DNA of 51,706 nucleotides from an uncultured Ruminococcus sp. (GTDB taxonomy: Bacteria > Bacillota > Clostridia > Oscillospirales > Ruminococcaceae). Below are positions 22,215 to 30,776 of the stretch, piece by piece. The notes under the pieces were generated by a model that was not told the origin of the DNA, made no database searches, and worked only from the letters and a program-made list of their open reading frames with translations. Location of the stretch: positions 1 through 51,706 of the forward strand of contig NZ_CAMYUE010000017.1 in NCBI RefSeq assembly GCF_947301925.1, in the 5' to 3' direction. Each line of letters opens with the position of its first letter. Within the stretch, counting starts at the first letter, position 1. Position numbers and translations under genes: made by a program.

Positions 22215-24441
22215 TCTCTTCCGCCTTTCTTTTCTGTTCCTCGCGGTATTCCGAGGGCGAACTTCCTTCGCTGGTACGGAACTGACGCACGAAATAATTG
22301 TATGAGGAGTAGCCGCATTCCCGTGATATCTCCGTGACCGTCATATCGGTCTGTGCAAGGAGAGTCTTTGCGTTGTCGATGCGGAACTGTATCATCTCCT
22401 CGATGATGCTCCTGCCGAAATAGGACTTGTATATCTTCTGGAGGTAGCTCTTGCTCAGGTAGAGGCTCTCAGCTATCTCGCTGATATTCCACGGCAGCTC
22501 GGGGTTCTTCTTTATCCTGTTGCGGAGAAGGCACAGCTTCTCGAACTGTGGATTTGAGGTGGGCTCCGATATGGTGTAGGAGAACACACGGTTCATGGTG
22601 GCCTTGTACATTGCGTCGGAGAGGTCTGCCGCAGGGGTGAGCGCAAGGCTGCATTTTCCCACAGTGAAGTCGATATTGCAGTTCTCCTCGCCGCTGTTGA
22701 ACTGGGTCTCCTTTATCCTGCCGCAGAGGTCGTTGTATATGGTCTCTGCGCGGTCGGTGTCGGGACTGATGACGCAAAGGGTCTGTGAGGCCCACGCGCC
22801 GCATATCTCCCTGTTGCTGATACATGAGCGGAGCTTCTTTGCGAAGGCCGCCATTATGCTGTTGGACTTCTCCTCGCCGCTCTGGTAGTAGGCCTTTTTC
22901 AGGCCGTGGAGCTCAAAGGTCATGCACTCTATGGTGCCGCCGCCGTGCTTGCGGAACTTTGCCGCGAATTCCTGCTCTATGCCGCTCCTGTTGATGAGAC
23001 CCGTGATATGGTCGTAGAGGAGGGCCTTGCTGGTGTTGAGTATAGTGCGGTTCATTATGGCCTTTATGCGTACCTGTTCAAGGGCGACATTGACGTAGTT
23101 TATCCATTTCAGGTACAGCGAGCTGAAGGAGCGGGGCTCCTTGCCGAAGGAAACGGCGCAGTAGCCGAAGAAATTGTTGTTGTAGTGGAGAGGGGATATG
23201 AAGAATGCCGACGGATAGCTGCGCTCCTCGCCGTAGTCGGGGAGTATCCGTGATGAGCTGAAATAGTCGTGGGTCTCGGCCTCGCGCCAGATAGCTGACT
23301 TGGCAAGTATGACCTTCATATCGTCGCCCACATGGAAGCTCAGCTCCTCTGCGTTCTTATCGACGGTGGCGTCAACGTAGCTCCGCGTGAGACATATCCT
23401 CACCCTTCTCATCTTATGCAGGAAGTAGGTATAATTATCCAGCCTGTCGGCAAAAGTGGAGATATTGTCTGCATTGGTGATATCAAAGAGCATATCGCCG
23501 TATAGGAGCTGTGACTCGAAACGGCTGTTTATGCTGATATTACGCAGTATGCTGTGGCGCAGTCCCGGGTTTTCGGCGCAGCCGCAGCTCTGTCCGAGGC
23601 GGAGCTCGCCGTTCTCGTTGGGAACCCTGCTGCATATCTTTCCCGTGATGATGCGGTAAAGCCTCCTTACCGCCTCTGCGCCCAGCTGGAAGTTGGGGCG
23701 GCTGTAGCTGGTAATGGAGGGAGTGGCCTGATAGCCCTCTATAGAGGCGTCATAGCCCGTAATGGCAATATCCCCGGGGACCTTCAGTCCCGCGTCGGTG
23801 AAAAGCTTTGAGAGAGTTATGGCCATGACGTCGTTTCCGCAGACTATGGCCTCGGGGCGTTCAAGCTCGCCGCTGAGTATGCGCTTTGCGTACTTTTTGG
23901 GAGCTTCCGTCCAGAAGTCGCCGTACTCGTACCAGCTTTTGCCCACGGTTATGCCGTGGCGCTTCATGGAGCTCTTGTAGCCTGCGAGACGCTCCTCGCC
24001 GCTGAAGGTGTTTTTCGGCCCTGTAAGGCAGTATATCTTCTTATAGCCGTGGACGGTGATGAGGTGGTCGGTTATGGTCTCAAAGGCCTCCCTGTCGTCC
24101 ACGGAGGTGGTCTCGAAGCTCTTGTGGTCGTTGTAATCCAGAAGCATGACGGGCTTTTCCGAGCGCTTGCAGAGATTATCTATGTAACGGCATATCTCCT
24201 CGTTGTGGAAGGCGTTCCTGTCGTAGATGATACCGTCCAGGCTGTCTGAGAATATGAGGTCAAAGATGGTCTTTTCGGCGTCCTTGTGGACGGAGTGCAG
24301 AGAGAAGTTATGGAGCGGCGAAATAACGGCCACATCGCAGTTGCTTTTGAAGGCCTGAGTGATGATACCCCTGAGTATCTCGCTCTGGAAAGCAATATGG
24401 CAGTCTGAGATTATAACGCCCATAAGTATCCTGCGGCTCAT
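22204..24441 (-). CDS. LacI-type sensor / degenerate GGDEF / AraC regulator fusion
   Basis: 745 residues from the ATG at 24441 with GGAGGG five bases upstream; a frame extending to 24564 has no ribosome site. Residues 1-290 resemble the periplasmic-binding fold of LacI regulators (AIVCGNDVMAITLSKLF, GYDASIEG) but without a LacI DNA-binding helix in front. Residues about 300-480 are a GAF-like linker. Residues 490-640 resemble a GGDEF domain (LLYDHITGLINRSGIEQEF) whose active-site loop has become CGAWASQ, so cyclic-di-GMP synthesis is not expected. Residues 650-740 are an AraC double helix-turn-helix ending in CGYSSYNYFVRQFRTSEGSSPSEYR. Probably senses a sugar-like ligand and controls neighbouring or distant genes. 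First gene of its operon. Confidence 0.85.
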   Translation of the reverse strand: MSRRILMGVIISDCHIAFQSEILRGIITQAFKSNCDVAVISPLHNFSLHSVHKDAEKTIFDLIFSDSLDGIIYDRNAFHNEEICRYIDNLCKRSEKPVMLLDYNDHKSFETTSVDDREAFETITDHLITVHGYKKIYCLTGPKNTFSGEERLAGYKSSMKRHGITVGKSWYEYGDFWTEAPKKYAKRILSGELERPEAIVCGNDVMAITLSKLFTDAGLKVPGDIAITGYDASIEGYQATPSITSYSRPNFQLGAEAVRRLYRIITGKICSRVPNENGELRLGQSCGCAENPGLRHSILRNISINSRFESQLLYGDMLFDITNADNISTFADRLDNYTYFLHKMRRVRICLTRSYVDATVDKNAEELSFHVGDDMKVILAKSAIWREAETHDYFSSSRILPDYGEERSYPSAFFISPLHYNNNFFGYCAVSFGKEPRSFSSLYLKWINYVNVALEQVRIKAIMNRTILNTSKALLYDHITGLINRSGIEQEFAAKFRKHGGGTIECMTFELHGLKKAYYQSGEEKSNSIMAAFAKKLRSCISNREICGAWASQTLCVISPDTDRAETIYNDLCGRIKETQFNSGEENCNIDFTVGKCSLALTPAADLSDAMYKATMNRVFSYTISEPTSNPQFEKLCLLRNRIKKNPELPWNISEIAESLYLSKSYLQKIYKSYFGRSIIEEMIQFRIDNAKTLLAQTDMTVTEISRECGYSSYNYFVRQFRTSEGSSPSEYREEQKRKAEENEG

Positions 24442-24594
24442 TCTATCCCTCCTTCGTGATCGGCCTGCACGGGACAGCGTCCCCTGCGGCTCTCTGTGTA
24501 CTATTGTATCATAAAAGTACGCGGATTGCAAGATGATTTTATATATTTGTTGTGAGAATTTCAAAAAATCTCCTTAAAAAGATAGTATTTTTCA

Positions 24595-24622
24595 TTGTTT
24601 TTGTCCGATAAGGGTGTATAAT
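24595..24622 (+). promoter_or_regulatory. Promoter of the candidate structured RNA
   Basis: TTGTTT (24595-24600), 16 bp, TATAAT (24617-24622) with extended TGn in front of the -10. Confidence 0.6.
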
Positions 24623-24628
24623 ATAAAC

Positions 24629-24851
24629 GTAAGGTGTAAACGATACAGCTGACGAACGGAGAATCGGCTGCTATCACCGCTATTTATGCCTTTCAGGGGA
24701 AGGCCGCCCTCGGCTGCGCTGGGTATAGGCGCTCATTGCAGCAATTACGGCCACGGCTTCAGGAGCCGTTTAGTGCAGGACGATTTTTATAGACTCTCTC
24801 ATTTTTATTCATTATCCCTCGGAAAAGGCCTCCCCAGCGGGAGGTTTTTTT
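24629..24851 (+). ncRNA. Candidate structured RNA of about 220 nt, family unknown
   Basis: From the promoter at 24595 to a strong terminator (CCTCCC, CAGC, GGGAGG, then seven T, 24829-24851). Helices I can draw: CAGCUGA with UCGGCUG; CGCU plus UAUGCC with GGUAUA plus GGCG around a GCCUU/AAGGC region; ACGGCU-UCAGG-AGCCGU. It has no open frame with a ribosome site. It is not recognisable as SRP RNA, tmRNA, RNase P RNA or a common riboswitch. The terminator ends 200 bp before the ABC-F gene, which has its own promoter, so it is more likely a free-standing RNA than a leader. Confidence 0.5.
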
Positions 24852-24948
24852 CATTTTAATTGCAAAAGCTGCGGAAAATAGCCGTTTCTTGATGAAGTAT
24901 GTATAAAATCCCCCTGAAATGACCTGCCAATTATATTTACCGTGACAG

Positions 24949-24977
24949 TTGACATTTTCGGCAGAACATGGTATGAT
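24949..24977 (+). promoter_or_regulatory. Promoter of the ABC-F gene
   Basis: TTGACA (24949-24954), 17 bp, TATGAT (24972-24977) with extended TGG. The leader of about 70 nt contains a GCACAAA/TTTGTGC hairpin (24999-25026) with seven T on its 3' side. Confidence 0.75.
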
Positions 24978-25054
24978 AAGGTTATATAACTGCAGCCTGC
25001 ACAAAGAAAGCATCATTTTTTTGTGCATACCGGCAGAAGCAAAGGAAATTCACT

Positions 25055-26980
25055 ATGCTTGCAAGCCTAACCAATGTCAATAAATTCTATAACGGAGCGC
25101 AGGTGCTCTGCAATGTGTCGCTGACTATCGACGAGAACGACAAGATCGGACTTGTCGGCAGGAACGGCTGCGGAAAGTCCACCCTGCTGAAGATACTTAC
25201 AGGTTCGGTAGAGCCCGACCGCTTCACGGAAAAGGACGGCGTCATATCGATGGCTGCCAAGACCACAGTGGGCTATCTGGAGCAGATGGGCGGCCTCAAC
25301 AGCGAGAACACCGTCATCGAGGAGATGCGCAGCGTCTTTGAGCCTGTCCGCAGAGCTATCGACCGTCTCAGGGAGATAGAGCTGGAAATAGAGACGGGCG
25401 ACGATTCCGCCGCAGACGAGTACCAGCAGCTCTCATCGTGGATAGAGGCCAACGACGGCTACAATACCGATGTGAAGATACGCATGGTGCTTAACGGTAT
25501 GGGCTTCTCGGGAGAGGAGCTTGAGCGCACCGTCTCGGGATTCAGCGGCGGCGAAAAGACCCGTCTGTCCATTGCAAGGCTGCTCCTTGAGGAGCCTAAC
25601 CTGCTGATACTGGACGAGCCTACCAACCACCTGGACTTCAAGACCATCATGTGGCTGGAGGATTACCTCCGCTCATACAAGGGCGCCGTGCTGATAGTAT
25701 CCCATGACAGATACTTCCTTGACAGGCTCTGTACCTCCATATGCGAGATAGAAAGGGGAGTTCTGACCCGCTACAAGGGCAACTACACCGCCTTCGTCCG
25801 CCAGAGGGAGGAGAACGACGCACGCCGCGAGAAGGAGTATGAGATCCAGCAGAAGCAGATAGCCCAGCTTGAGGACTACGTCGCAAGGAACCTGGTCCGT
25901 GCCTCCACTACGAAAATGGCTCAGAGCCGCAGAAAGCAGCTGGAGAAAATGGAGCGCGTAGAGCGCCCCGTCCACGAGACAAAGAATGCGAAGATCCGCT
26001 TTACATATGCCGTGGAGCCTCCTTTGGACGTGCTGAAGGTCAAGGGCGCGGATATCTCCGTGGGAGAGGGAAGCGCAAGAAAGACCCTCGTTGACGGCAT
26101 AGATTTTGAAGTGCGCAGAGGCGAAAAGGTGGGTATCATCGGTGACAACGGCATCGGAAAATCCACTCTCCTCCGCATAATACAGGAGAAGCTGCCACAC
26201 AAGGGGATCGTCCGCTGGAACAGCAATATAAAGATCTCCTACTTCGAGCAGGAGAGCACCAACCTTAATAAGGAGCTCACGGTAATGGAGGAGCTCCACA
26301 GCCGCTATCCCCTCATGTCTGATCTGGAGGTCCGCAATTTGCTGGCTCAGGTGAGACTCGTGGGCGAGAACGTCTTCAAGGAGACGGGAGTCATAAGCGG
26401 CGGTGAGCGCGCCAAGCTCTGCTTCGCCATAATGATGCAGGAGCACGGCAACGTTCTTATACTTGACGAGCCTACCAACCACCTCGACCTCAGCTCAAAG
26501 GAGGCTATCGAGGAGGCGTTGGCTGAATATACGGGTACGGTCATTTTCGTGAGCCATGACCGCTACCTGCTCAGCAAGATCGCTGACAGACTTATCGAGC
26601 TCACGGACGGCACATACAGACTTCACAACTACGGCTTTGAAAAGTACCTGGACGTGCTCCGTGAGGAGCAGGCGGCAGAACGAAGGGCTGCTGACGCGGA
26701 AAAGCAGCAGAAGGCCGCTGAGGCCGCCAAGGAGAAGTCTGCAAAGAGCTATCGCAGCAAGCAGCAGAGAAGCGCGGACGCTGCGAGAAAAAACGAAATG
26801 AGACGCCTTGAAAAGGAAATCGACGACCTTCAGGCGCAGATAGACGCCCTTACCGAGGAGATCGGCAGGGAAGAGGTCTACAGCGATTACGAGCTGATGA
26901 ACCGCAAATGCGCCGGGATCGAAGAGCTTAAACAGAGGATCGATGAGGATTTCGAGCTTCTTATTGAGCTTGACCAGTGA
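25055..26980 (+). CDS. ABC-F family ATPase
   Basis: 641 residues. Two ABC cassettes without membrane segments: Walker A GRNGCGKST near 36 and GDNGIGKST near 365; signatures FSGGEKTRLSIARLL and ISGGERAKLCFA; Walker B LLILDEPTNHLD and VLILDEPTNHLD. A charged linker of about 80 residues (the P-site tRNA-interaction motif region) joins them, and a Lys/Glu-rich coiled coil occupies the C-terminal 90 residues. Such proteins bind the ribosomal E site. Some relieve stalling and others protect against ribosome-targeting antibiotics; the sequence read by eye cannot separate these. The hairpin in its leader would suit attenuation control. The next gene starts 13 bp later and may be co-transcribed. Confidence 0.92.
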   Translation: MLASLTNVNKFYNGAQVLCNVSLTIDENDKIGLVGRNGCGKSTLLKILTGSVEPDRFTEKDGVISMAAKTTVGYLEQMGGLNSENTVIEEMRSVFEPVRRAIDRLREIELEIETGDDSAADEYQQLSSWIEANDGYNTDVKIRMVLNGMGFSGEELERTVSGFSGGEKTRLSIARLLLEEPNLLILDEPTNHLDFKTIMWLEDYLRSYKGAVLIVSHDRYFLDRLCTSICEIERGVLTRYKGNYTAFVRQREENDARREKEYEIQQKQIAQLEDYVARNLVRASTTKMAQSRRKQLEKMERVERPVHETKNAKIRFTYAVEPPLDVLKVKGADISVGEGSARKTLVDGIDFEVRRGEKVGIIGDNGIGKSTLLRIIQEKLPHKGIVRWNSNIKISYFEQESTNLNKELTVMEELHSRYPLMSDLEVRNLLAQVRLVGENVFKETGVISGGERAKLCFAIMMQEHGNVLILDEPTNHLDLSSKEAIEEALAEYTGTVIFVSHDRYLLSKIADRLIELTDGTYRLHNYGFEKYLDVLREEQAAERRAADAEKQQKAAEAAKEKSAKSYRSKQQRSADAARKNEMRRLEKEIDDLQAQIDALTEEIGREEVYSDYELMNRKCAGIEELKQRIDEDFELLIELDQ

Positions 26981-26993
26981 AAAGGAGTAATTT

Positions 26994-27944
26994 ATGAAAA
27001 AGAAAACGCTTATGAGCTTTGCCGCTTCTGCGGTGCTTGCCCTTTCGGCAGCGGGTATCCCCGCCCACGGTGAGGCAGGACTGTTTATGATCGGTGATAT
27101 CAACGGCGACGGAAATGTTGACGCAACCGACGCTTCCGCCGCACTTGCTGCATATGCGTGTACATCCGCGGGACATGAGTCCCCGCTCTATTCCTATCAG
27201 GAGGCAGCCGCAGACCTTAACGGCGACAGCAATGTTGACGCGGTGGACGCTTCCCTGATACTCTGCTACTACGCGTGGTCCTCGTCCAGCGATGAGGGCG
27301 CCATACTTACCGACTTCCTTGAGAAGAACGGTTTCAAGCAGCGCGTTACCGAGGAGGAAAAGGCTCCGGAGAACAACGACGGTGACGGGAGCCCTGCCGC
27401 CCCCGTACAGGAGGAGGCTCCTCCCGTACCCGAGCCCCAGAGCTTCGAGTACACCATGCCCCGCATCGACAGCGAGTATGCCGAGTGGTTCTGGGTGGGC
27501 GACTCCCGTACAGTGGGCATGGCAAGAGGCATAGATATCGACTATATCGGCAAGGTAGGCGCAGGCATAAGCCTGTTCAGGAACAACTACGACCGCATCT
27601 GTCAGATACGCGACAAGACGGTCATAATCAACCTGGGCGTAAACGACCTTGACAGCGGCGCTTATCTCAGACTCTACAACGGCCTGCCCGATGAGTTCCT
27701 GGACAACAACACTGTCATTGTGCTTTCGGTAAATCCCTGCGACGGCAATTACCGCTACCTCAACAGCAGGATAGAGCAGTTCAACAGCAACATGGCAAAC
27801 GGTCTGGACAGCAGGATAACCTTCCTGGATTCCTACACCTTCCTCATGTGGAACGGCTTTGCCACCGTTGACGGTCTCCACTATACCGACGGTACCTACG
27901 TGGATATATACAACTTCGTTTTCGACAGCCTCAATGCAGGATAA
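26994..27944 (+). CDS. Secreted SGNH hydrolase with N-terminal dockerin
   Basis: 316 residues, with AAGGAG upstream of the ATG. Signal peptide 1-26 (AHG). Dockerin repeats come first: GDINGDGNVDATDASAALAAYA near 34 and ADLNGDSNVDAVDASLILCYYA near 74. A Glu/Pro linker (115-150) leads to a GDSL/SGNH hydrolase: block I VGDSRT (nucleophile Ser near 168), block III NLGVNDL near 218, and block V DGLHYTD (Asp and His near 297-300). These enzymes often deacetylate plant polysaccharides or other esters. Dockerins are more usually C-terminal, so the order is unusual. It probably shares the ABC-F transcript by 13-bp spacing, a chance neighbour in function. Confidence 0.9.
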   Translation: MKKKTLMSFAASAVLALSAAGIPAHGEAGLFMIGDINGDGNVDATDASAALAAYACTSAGHESPLYSYQEAAADLNGDSNVDAVDASLILCYYAWSSSSDEGAILTDFLEKNGFKQRVTEEEKAPENNDGDGSPAAPVQEEAPPVPEPQSFEYTMPRIDSEYAEWFWVGDSRTVGMARGIDIDYIGKVGAGISLFRNNYDRICQIRDKTVIINLGVNDLDSGAYLRLYNGLPDEFLDNNTVIVLSVNPCDGNYRYLNSRIEQFNSNMANGLDSRITFLDSYTFLMWNGFATVDGLHYTDGTYVDIYNFVFDSLNAG

Positions 27945-27974
27945 TGTAAAAAAATGAATTATTTTCAATAACTA

Positions 27975-28003
27975 TTGCATTGAAGCTGATTATATGATAT
28001 AAT
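27975..28003 (+). promoter_or_regulatory. Promoter of the SCIFF operon
   Basis: TTGCAT (27975-27980), 17 bp, TATAAT (27998-28003), 53 bp before the peptide ATG. Same TTGCAT -35 as the 8390 radical SAM promoter. Confidence 0.75.
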
Positions 28004-28056
28004 ATTAGAAACTATTCTGCGGCGGCGTGCCGTATATTCCTATGGAGGGTAAAAAA

Positions 28057-28194
28057 ATGAAACATATCAAGACTATCAATAAGGCTAATCTCAAGGAATC
28101 TGCTCAGAAGGGCGGCTGCGGCAAGTGCCAGGCTTCATGTCAGTCAGCTTGCAAGACATCCTGCACAGTTGCTAACCAGAAGTGCGAGAGATAA
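28057..28194 (+). CDS. scfA: SCIFF ranthipeptide precursor, six Cys in forty-five residues
   Basis: 45 residues after a GGAGGG site. The leader half is MKHIKTINKANLKESAQKGG, then six Cys at 21, 24, 28, 32, 36 and 43, the exact SCIFF pattern conserved in Clostridia. The adjacent radical SAM enzyme is known in this family to install Cys-sulphur to alpha-carbon thioether bridges, giving a ranthipeptide; published work links SCIFF to cell-density signalling. Length and Cys number equal the family standard. A hairpin between the peptide and its maturase would give more peptide than enzyme. Confidence 0.95.
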   Translation: MKHIKTINKANLKESAQKGGCGKCQASCQSACKTSCTVANQKCER

Positions 28195-28214
28195 GCTCAG
28201 AGCTAAGAACAGCC

Positions 28215-28247
28215 GAGGCAGTATGAAAATGCTGCCTCATATTTTTT
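28215..28247 (+). terminator. Attenuating hairpin between SCIFF and its maturase
   Basis: GAGGCAG (28215-28221) pairs with CTGCCTC (28232-28238), followed closely by six T (28242-28247). A 7-bp stem suggests partial termination. Confidence 0.7.
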
Positions 28248-28264
28248 GAACAGAGGGTAAAGAT

Positions 28265-29632
28265 ATGATACATAAATATAAGCTTAACGGACTGAATATA
28301 GTCCTGGATGTAAACAGCGGCGGAGTCCATCTTGTGGACGAGCTCACATACGACCTTCTCGACAATGTGGAGCCCCCCTTTGAAGCCGAATGTCCGCAGT
28401 CCGTTGTGGACAAGCTGTCAAAGTCCTATGCTCCCGATGATATCCGCGACTGCTATGCCGAGATAGTGGAGCTCTACAACGACAAGATACTCTTCTCCGA
28501 GGACGATTACGAGAAGTATGCGAAGTATTCGGTAGCTTCTCCCGTAAAGGCCATGTGCCTGAATATAGCCCATGACTGCCAGCTCAGATGCAAGTATTGC
28601 TTCGCTTCCACAGGCGATTTCGGCAAGGGCAGAAAGCTTATGTCCTTTGAGACAGGCAAGCACGCCATAGACTTCCTCCTTGAGAATTCGGGAGACCGTC
28701 CCAACCTTGAGCTGGACTTCTTCGGCGGAGAGCCCCTCATGAACTTCAATGTGGTGAAGCAGGTTGTGGAGTATGCAAGGAGCCGCGAAAAGGAATATAA
28801 CAAGAAGTTCCGCTTCACTATCACCACAAACGGACTTCTTCTCGATGACGATAAGATAGACTTCATAAACCGCGAAATGTCAAACGTTGTTCTCTCCGTA
28901 GACGGAAGAAAGGAAGTAAACGACTACTTCCGCGTTCTTCCCAACGGACAGGGCTGCTATGATATCATCATGCCCAAGTACAAGAAGCTTGTGGCAGGCA
29001 GAGGCGACAAGGAATACTATGTGAGAGGCACCTTTACCAACAAGAACCTTGACTTCTCAAATGACGTATTCGCCCTTAATGAGGCAGGCTTTGACCAGAT
29101 CTCCGTTGAGCCTGTTGTAGGCGACGACGATATCTATGCCCTCACCGAAAAGGATCTTCCTGCTGTGTTTGCGGAGTACGAGAAGCTGGCTTTACAGCTC
29201 CTTGAAAATGAGAAGAAGGGAAAGAAGTTCAATTTCTTCCACTTCATGCTTGATCTGGATCAGGGCCCCTGCGCGATCAAGCGCCTGAGAGGCTGCGGCT
29301 GCGGAAACGACTATGTGGCTATTACTCCCGACGGAGATATCTTCCCTTGTCACCAGTTCGTAGGCATAGACGAGTACAAGATGGGCAATATCGACGAGGG
29401 CACCTTCGATCAGGAGATGAAGGCGGACTTCGCAAGGGCTCATGTTTACTCAAAGCCCGATTGCCGCGAGTGCTGGGCGAAGTTCTATTGCAGCGGCGGC
29501 TGCAACGCCAATAACTACCAGTATATGGGCGATATCAGAACGGCACACAAGATCTCATGTCAGCTCGAAAAGAAGCGTCTCGAGTGCGCTATCATGATGA
29601 AGGCTGTAAAAATGGCGGACACTGCCGAATAA
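28265..29632 (+). CDS. scfB: SCIFF radical SAM maturase
   Basis: 455 residues. The first 85 residues resemble the peptide-binding winged-helix region (RRE-like) of these maturases. The radical SAM motif CQLRCKYC is near residues 100-107, followed by FFGGEPLMNF. The C-terminal SPASM region has CAIKRLRGCGCGNDYVAITPDGDIFPCHQF and C..C..CW..FYCSGGCNANN-type Cys placement for two auxiliary iron-sulphur clusters. The enzyme makes thioether links in the upstream peptide at the cytoplasm. Gene order peptide-maturase is the standard one; a terminator follows 9 bp after the stop. Confidence 0.93.
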   Translation: MIHKYKLNGLNIVLDVNSGGVHLVDELTYDLLDNVEPPFEAECPQSVVDKLSKSYAPDDIRDCYAEIVELYNDKILFSEDDYEKYAKYSVASPVKAMCLNIAHDCQLRCKYCFASTGDFGKGRKLMSFETGKHAIDFLLENSGDRPNLELDFFGGEPLMNFNVVKQVVEYARSREKEYNKKFRFTITTNGLLLDDDKIDFINREMSNVVLSVDGRKEVNDYFRVLPNGQGCYDIIMPKYKKLVAGRGDKEYYVRGTFTNKNLDFSNDVFALNEAGFDQISVEPVVGDDDIYALTEKDLPAVFAEYEKLALQLLENEKKGKKFNFFHFMLDLDQGPCAIKRLRGCGCGNDYVAITPDGDIFPCHQFVGIDEYKMGNIDEGTFDQEMKADFARAHVYSKPDCRECWAKFYCSGGCNANNYQYMGDIRTAHKISCQLEKKRLECAIMMKAVKMADTAE

Positions 29633-29640
29633 TGCGTAAA

Positions 29641-29662
29641 AAGGGGCGCTTGCCCCTTTTTT
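29641..29662 (+). terminator. Terminator of the SCIFF operon
   Basis: AAGGGGC and GCCCCTT around GCTT, followed by a T run. Confidence 0.9.
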
Positions 29663-29768
29663 GGTTGCATGGGCGATGCTCACACTGCCCCCTGCTGCCT
29701 GTTGCATTTTTGTTCAGTTTATGCTATAATAATCTATATCATCATTTGATCCGGAAGGAGGGACGCTT

Positions 29769-30563
29769 ATGAAGATCAACCGTATACAGCTTAATTGCCG
29801 CCGCGATACCGCTTTCGGCGGAGAGCTGGGCGCTGATCCCGTGCTCCTCCTGTTCAGGTCTCCCGTTATGTATATGGACAGCGGCGAGTCCCTGCGTACC
29901 GACGGCGCCTCTGTTGCCCTGCTCACCAGCGGCTACAAGCAGAGCTTCCGCCCGCTGAAGGGCAAGTCCCTGCGATACGACCTTGTCAGCTTCCGTACAT
30001 CGGCTGCCGACAGACAGTATATCGCCTCTATGAACCTGCCTCAGGATATCCCCATAGAGCTGAAGGACGATTTCGTCATATCAGGAGCCCTGCGCTCCAT
30101 GCAGTCCCAGTCCATGCACAGGGGAAAGCACTTCAGCGAGTTCATGGAGCTGTCCATGAGGACCATATTCATCGCCATGAGCGACGCGGCGGAGGATATC
30201 CCACCGTCTCCCGAGGAGAGGATACCGCGCTACGGCGAGCTGGTCAAGCTGAGACGGAATATCTATGACGCCCCTGTCAACAGCTGGTCGGTGGACGAGA
30301 TGTGCGAGGATATGCAGATAAGCCGCACCTACTTTCACAGGCTGTATTTCGCCGCATTCGGCGTCACCTTCCGTCAGGACGTCATCGAGAGCCGCCTGCT
30401 CAGGGCTGCGGAGCTGCTGAAGGATACCGATAAGTCCGTAGCGGAGATAGCTGTGGACTGCGGCTACGACAGCGAGTCCTACTTCATGCGGCAGTTCAAA
30501 AAGCATAAGAACTGCACTCCCTCGGAGTACAGAAGGCGGGCTTTGTCGCCTGATGAACAGTAG
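29769..30563 (+). CDS. AraC-family transcription regulator
   Basis: 264 residues; GGAGGG site before the ATG. Residues 1-150 form a cupin-like N-terminal sensor (FRSPVMYMDSGESLRTDGASVALLT). The C-terminal 100 residues have the two AraC helix-turn-helices: SVDEMCEDMQISRTYFHRLYFAAFGVTF and SVAEIAVDCGYDSESYFMRQFKKHKNCTPSEYRR. Likely controls a carbohydrate or cell-surface gene; the target is not evident. It sits alone between the SCIFF operon and the VanY gene. Confidence 0.9.
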   Translation: MKINRIQLNCRRDTAFGGELGADPVLLLFRSPVMYMDSGESLRTDGASVALLTSGYKQSFRPLKGKSLRYDLVSFRTSAADRQYIASMNLPQDIPIELKDDFVISGALRSMQSQSMHRGKHFSEFMELSMRTIFIAMSDAAEDIPPSPEERIPRYGELVKLRRNIYDAPVNSWSVDEMCEDMQISRTYFHRLYFAAFGVTFRQDVIESRLLRAAELLKDTDKSVAEIAVDCGYDSESYFMRQFKKHKNCTPSEYRRRALSPDEQ

Positions 30564-30644
30564 AATTTTGTGGACATTTCATTCCGCTTAGTACACAATG
30601 TGCAAATTTTCATGAATTATTAGTGCAAAAAATCAAAAAAACAC

Positions 30645-30673
30645 TTTACAAGTACAAAAAAATGTGATATAAT
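30645..30673 (+). promoter_or_regulatory. Promoter of the VanY-type gene
   Basis: TTTACA (30645-30650), 17 bp, TATAAT (30668-30673) with extended TGA. Confidence 0.75.
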
Positions 30674-30700
30674 ACTGATTATGAATAAAATGTGATATAT

Positions 30701-30776
30701 GGATACGCTTGGGGAGCAATTCAGGGAAAGATCCCGCACAATAGGTGCGGCGTATATACGCAGACAGTCAGACATC
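30701..30776 (+). promoter_or_regulatory. Structured leader of the VanY-type gene
   Basis: ATACGC (30703-30708) pairs with GCGTAT (30750-30755), enclosing hairpins GGGA-AAGA-TCCC and GCAC-AATAG-GTGC; GGAT at 30701 can pair with ATCC at 30773. The leader is about 160 nt long. No known riboswitch consensus was recognised; regulatory role is inference. Confidence 0.4.

Larger units (their letters stand above)
24442..25054. other. 613-bp divergent intergenic region with a candidate RNA
   Basis: Contains the ribosome site of the fusion regulator, a promoter and structured RNA (24595-24851), and the ABC-F promoter (24949-24977) with a leader hairpin at 24999-25026. No protein gene is supported inside it. 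Confidence 0.6.

Noticed and set aside
24629..24851. Considered as 6S RNA, SRP RNA or a riboswitch of the ABC-F gene
   Set aside because: No diagnostic consensus was found, and a terminator and second promoter separate it from the ABC-F gene; left as unknown RNA.
26961..27968. 335-codon minus-strand frame over the dockerin-SGNH gene
   Set aside because: Shadow of a gene with signal peptide, two dockerin loops and catalytic blocks.
30701..30776. Considered as c-di-AMP or manganese riboswitch
   Set aside because: A GGGGAG-like stretch exists, but the remaining consensus positions are absent; reported only as structured leader.
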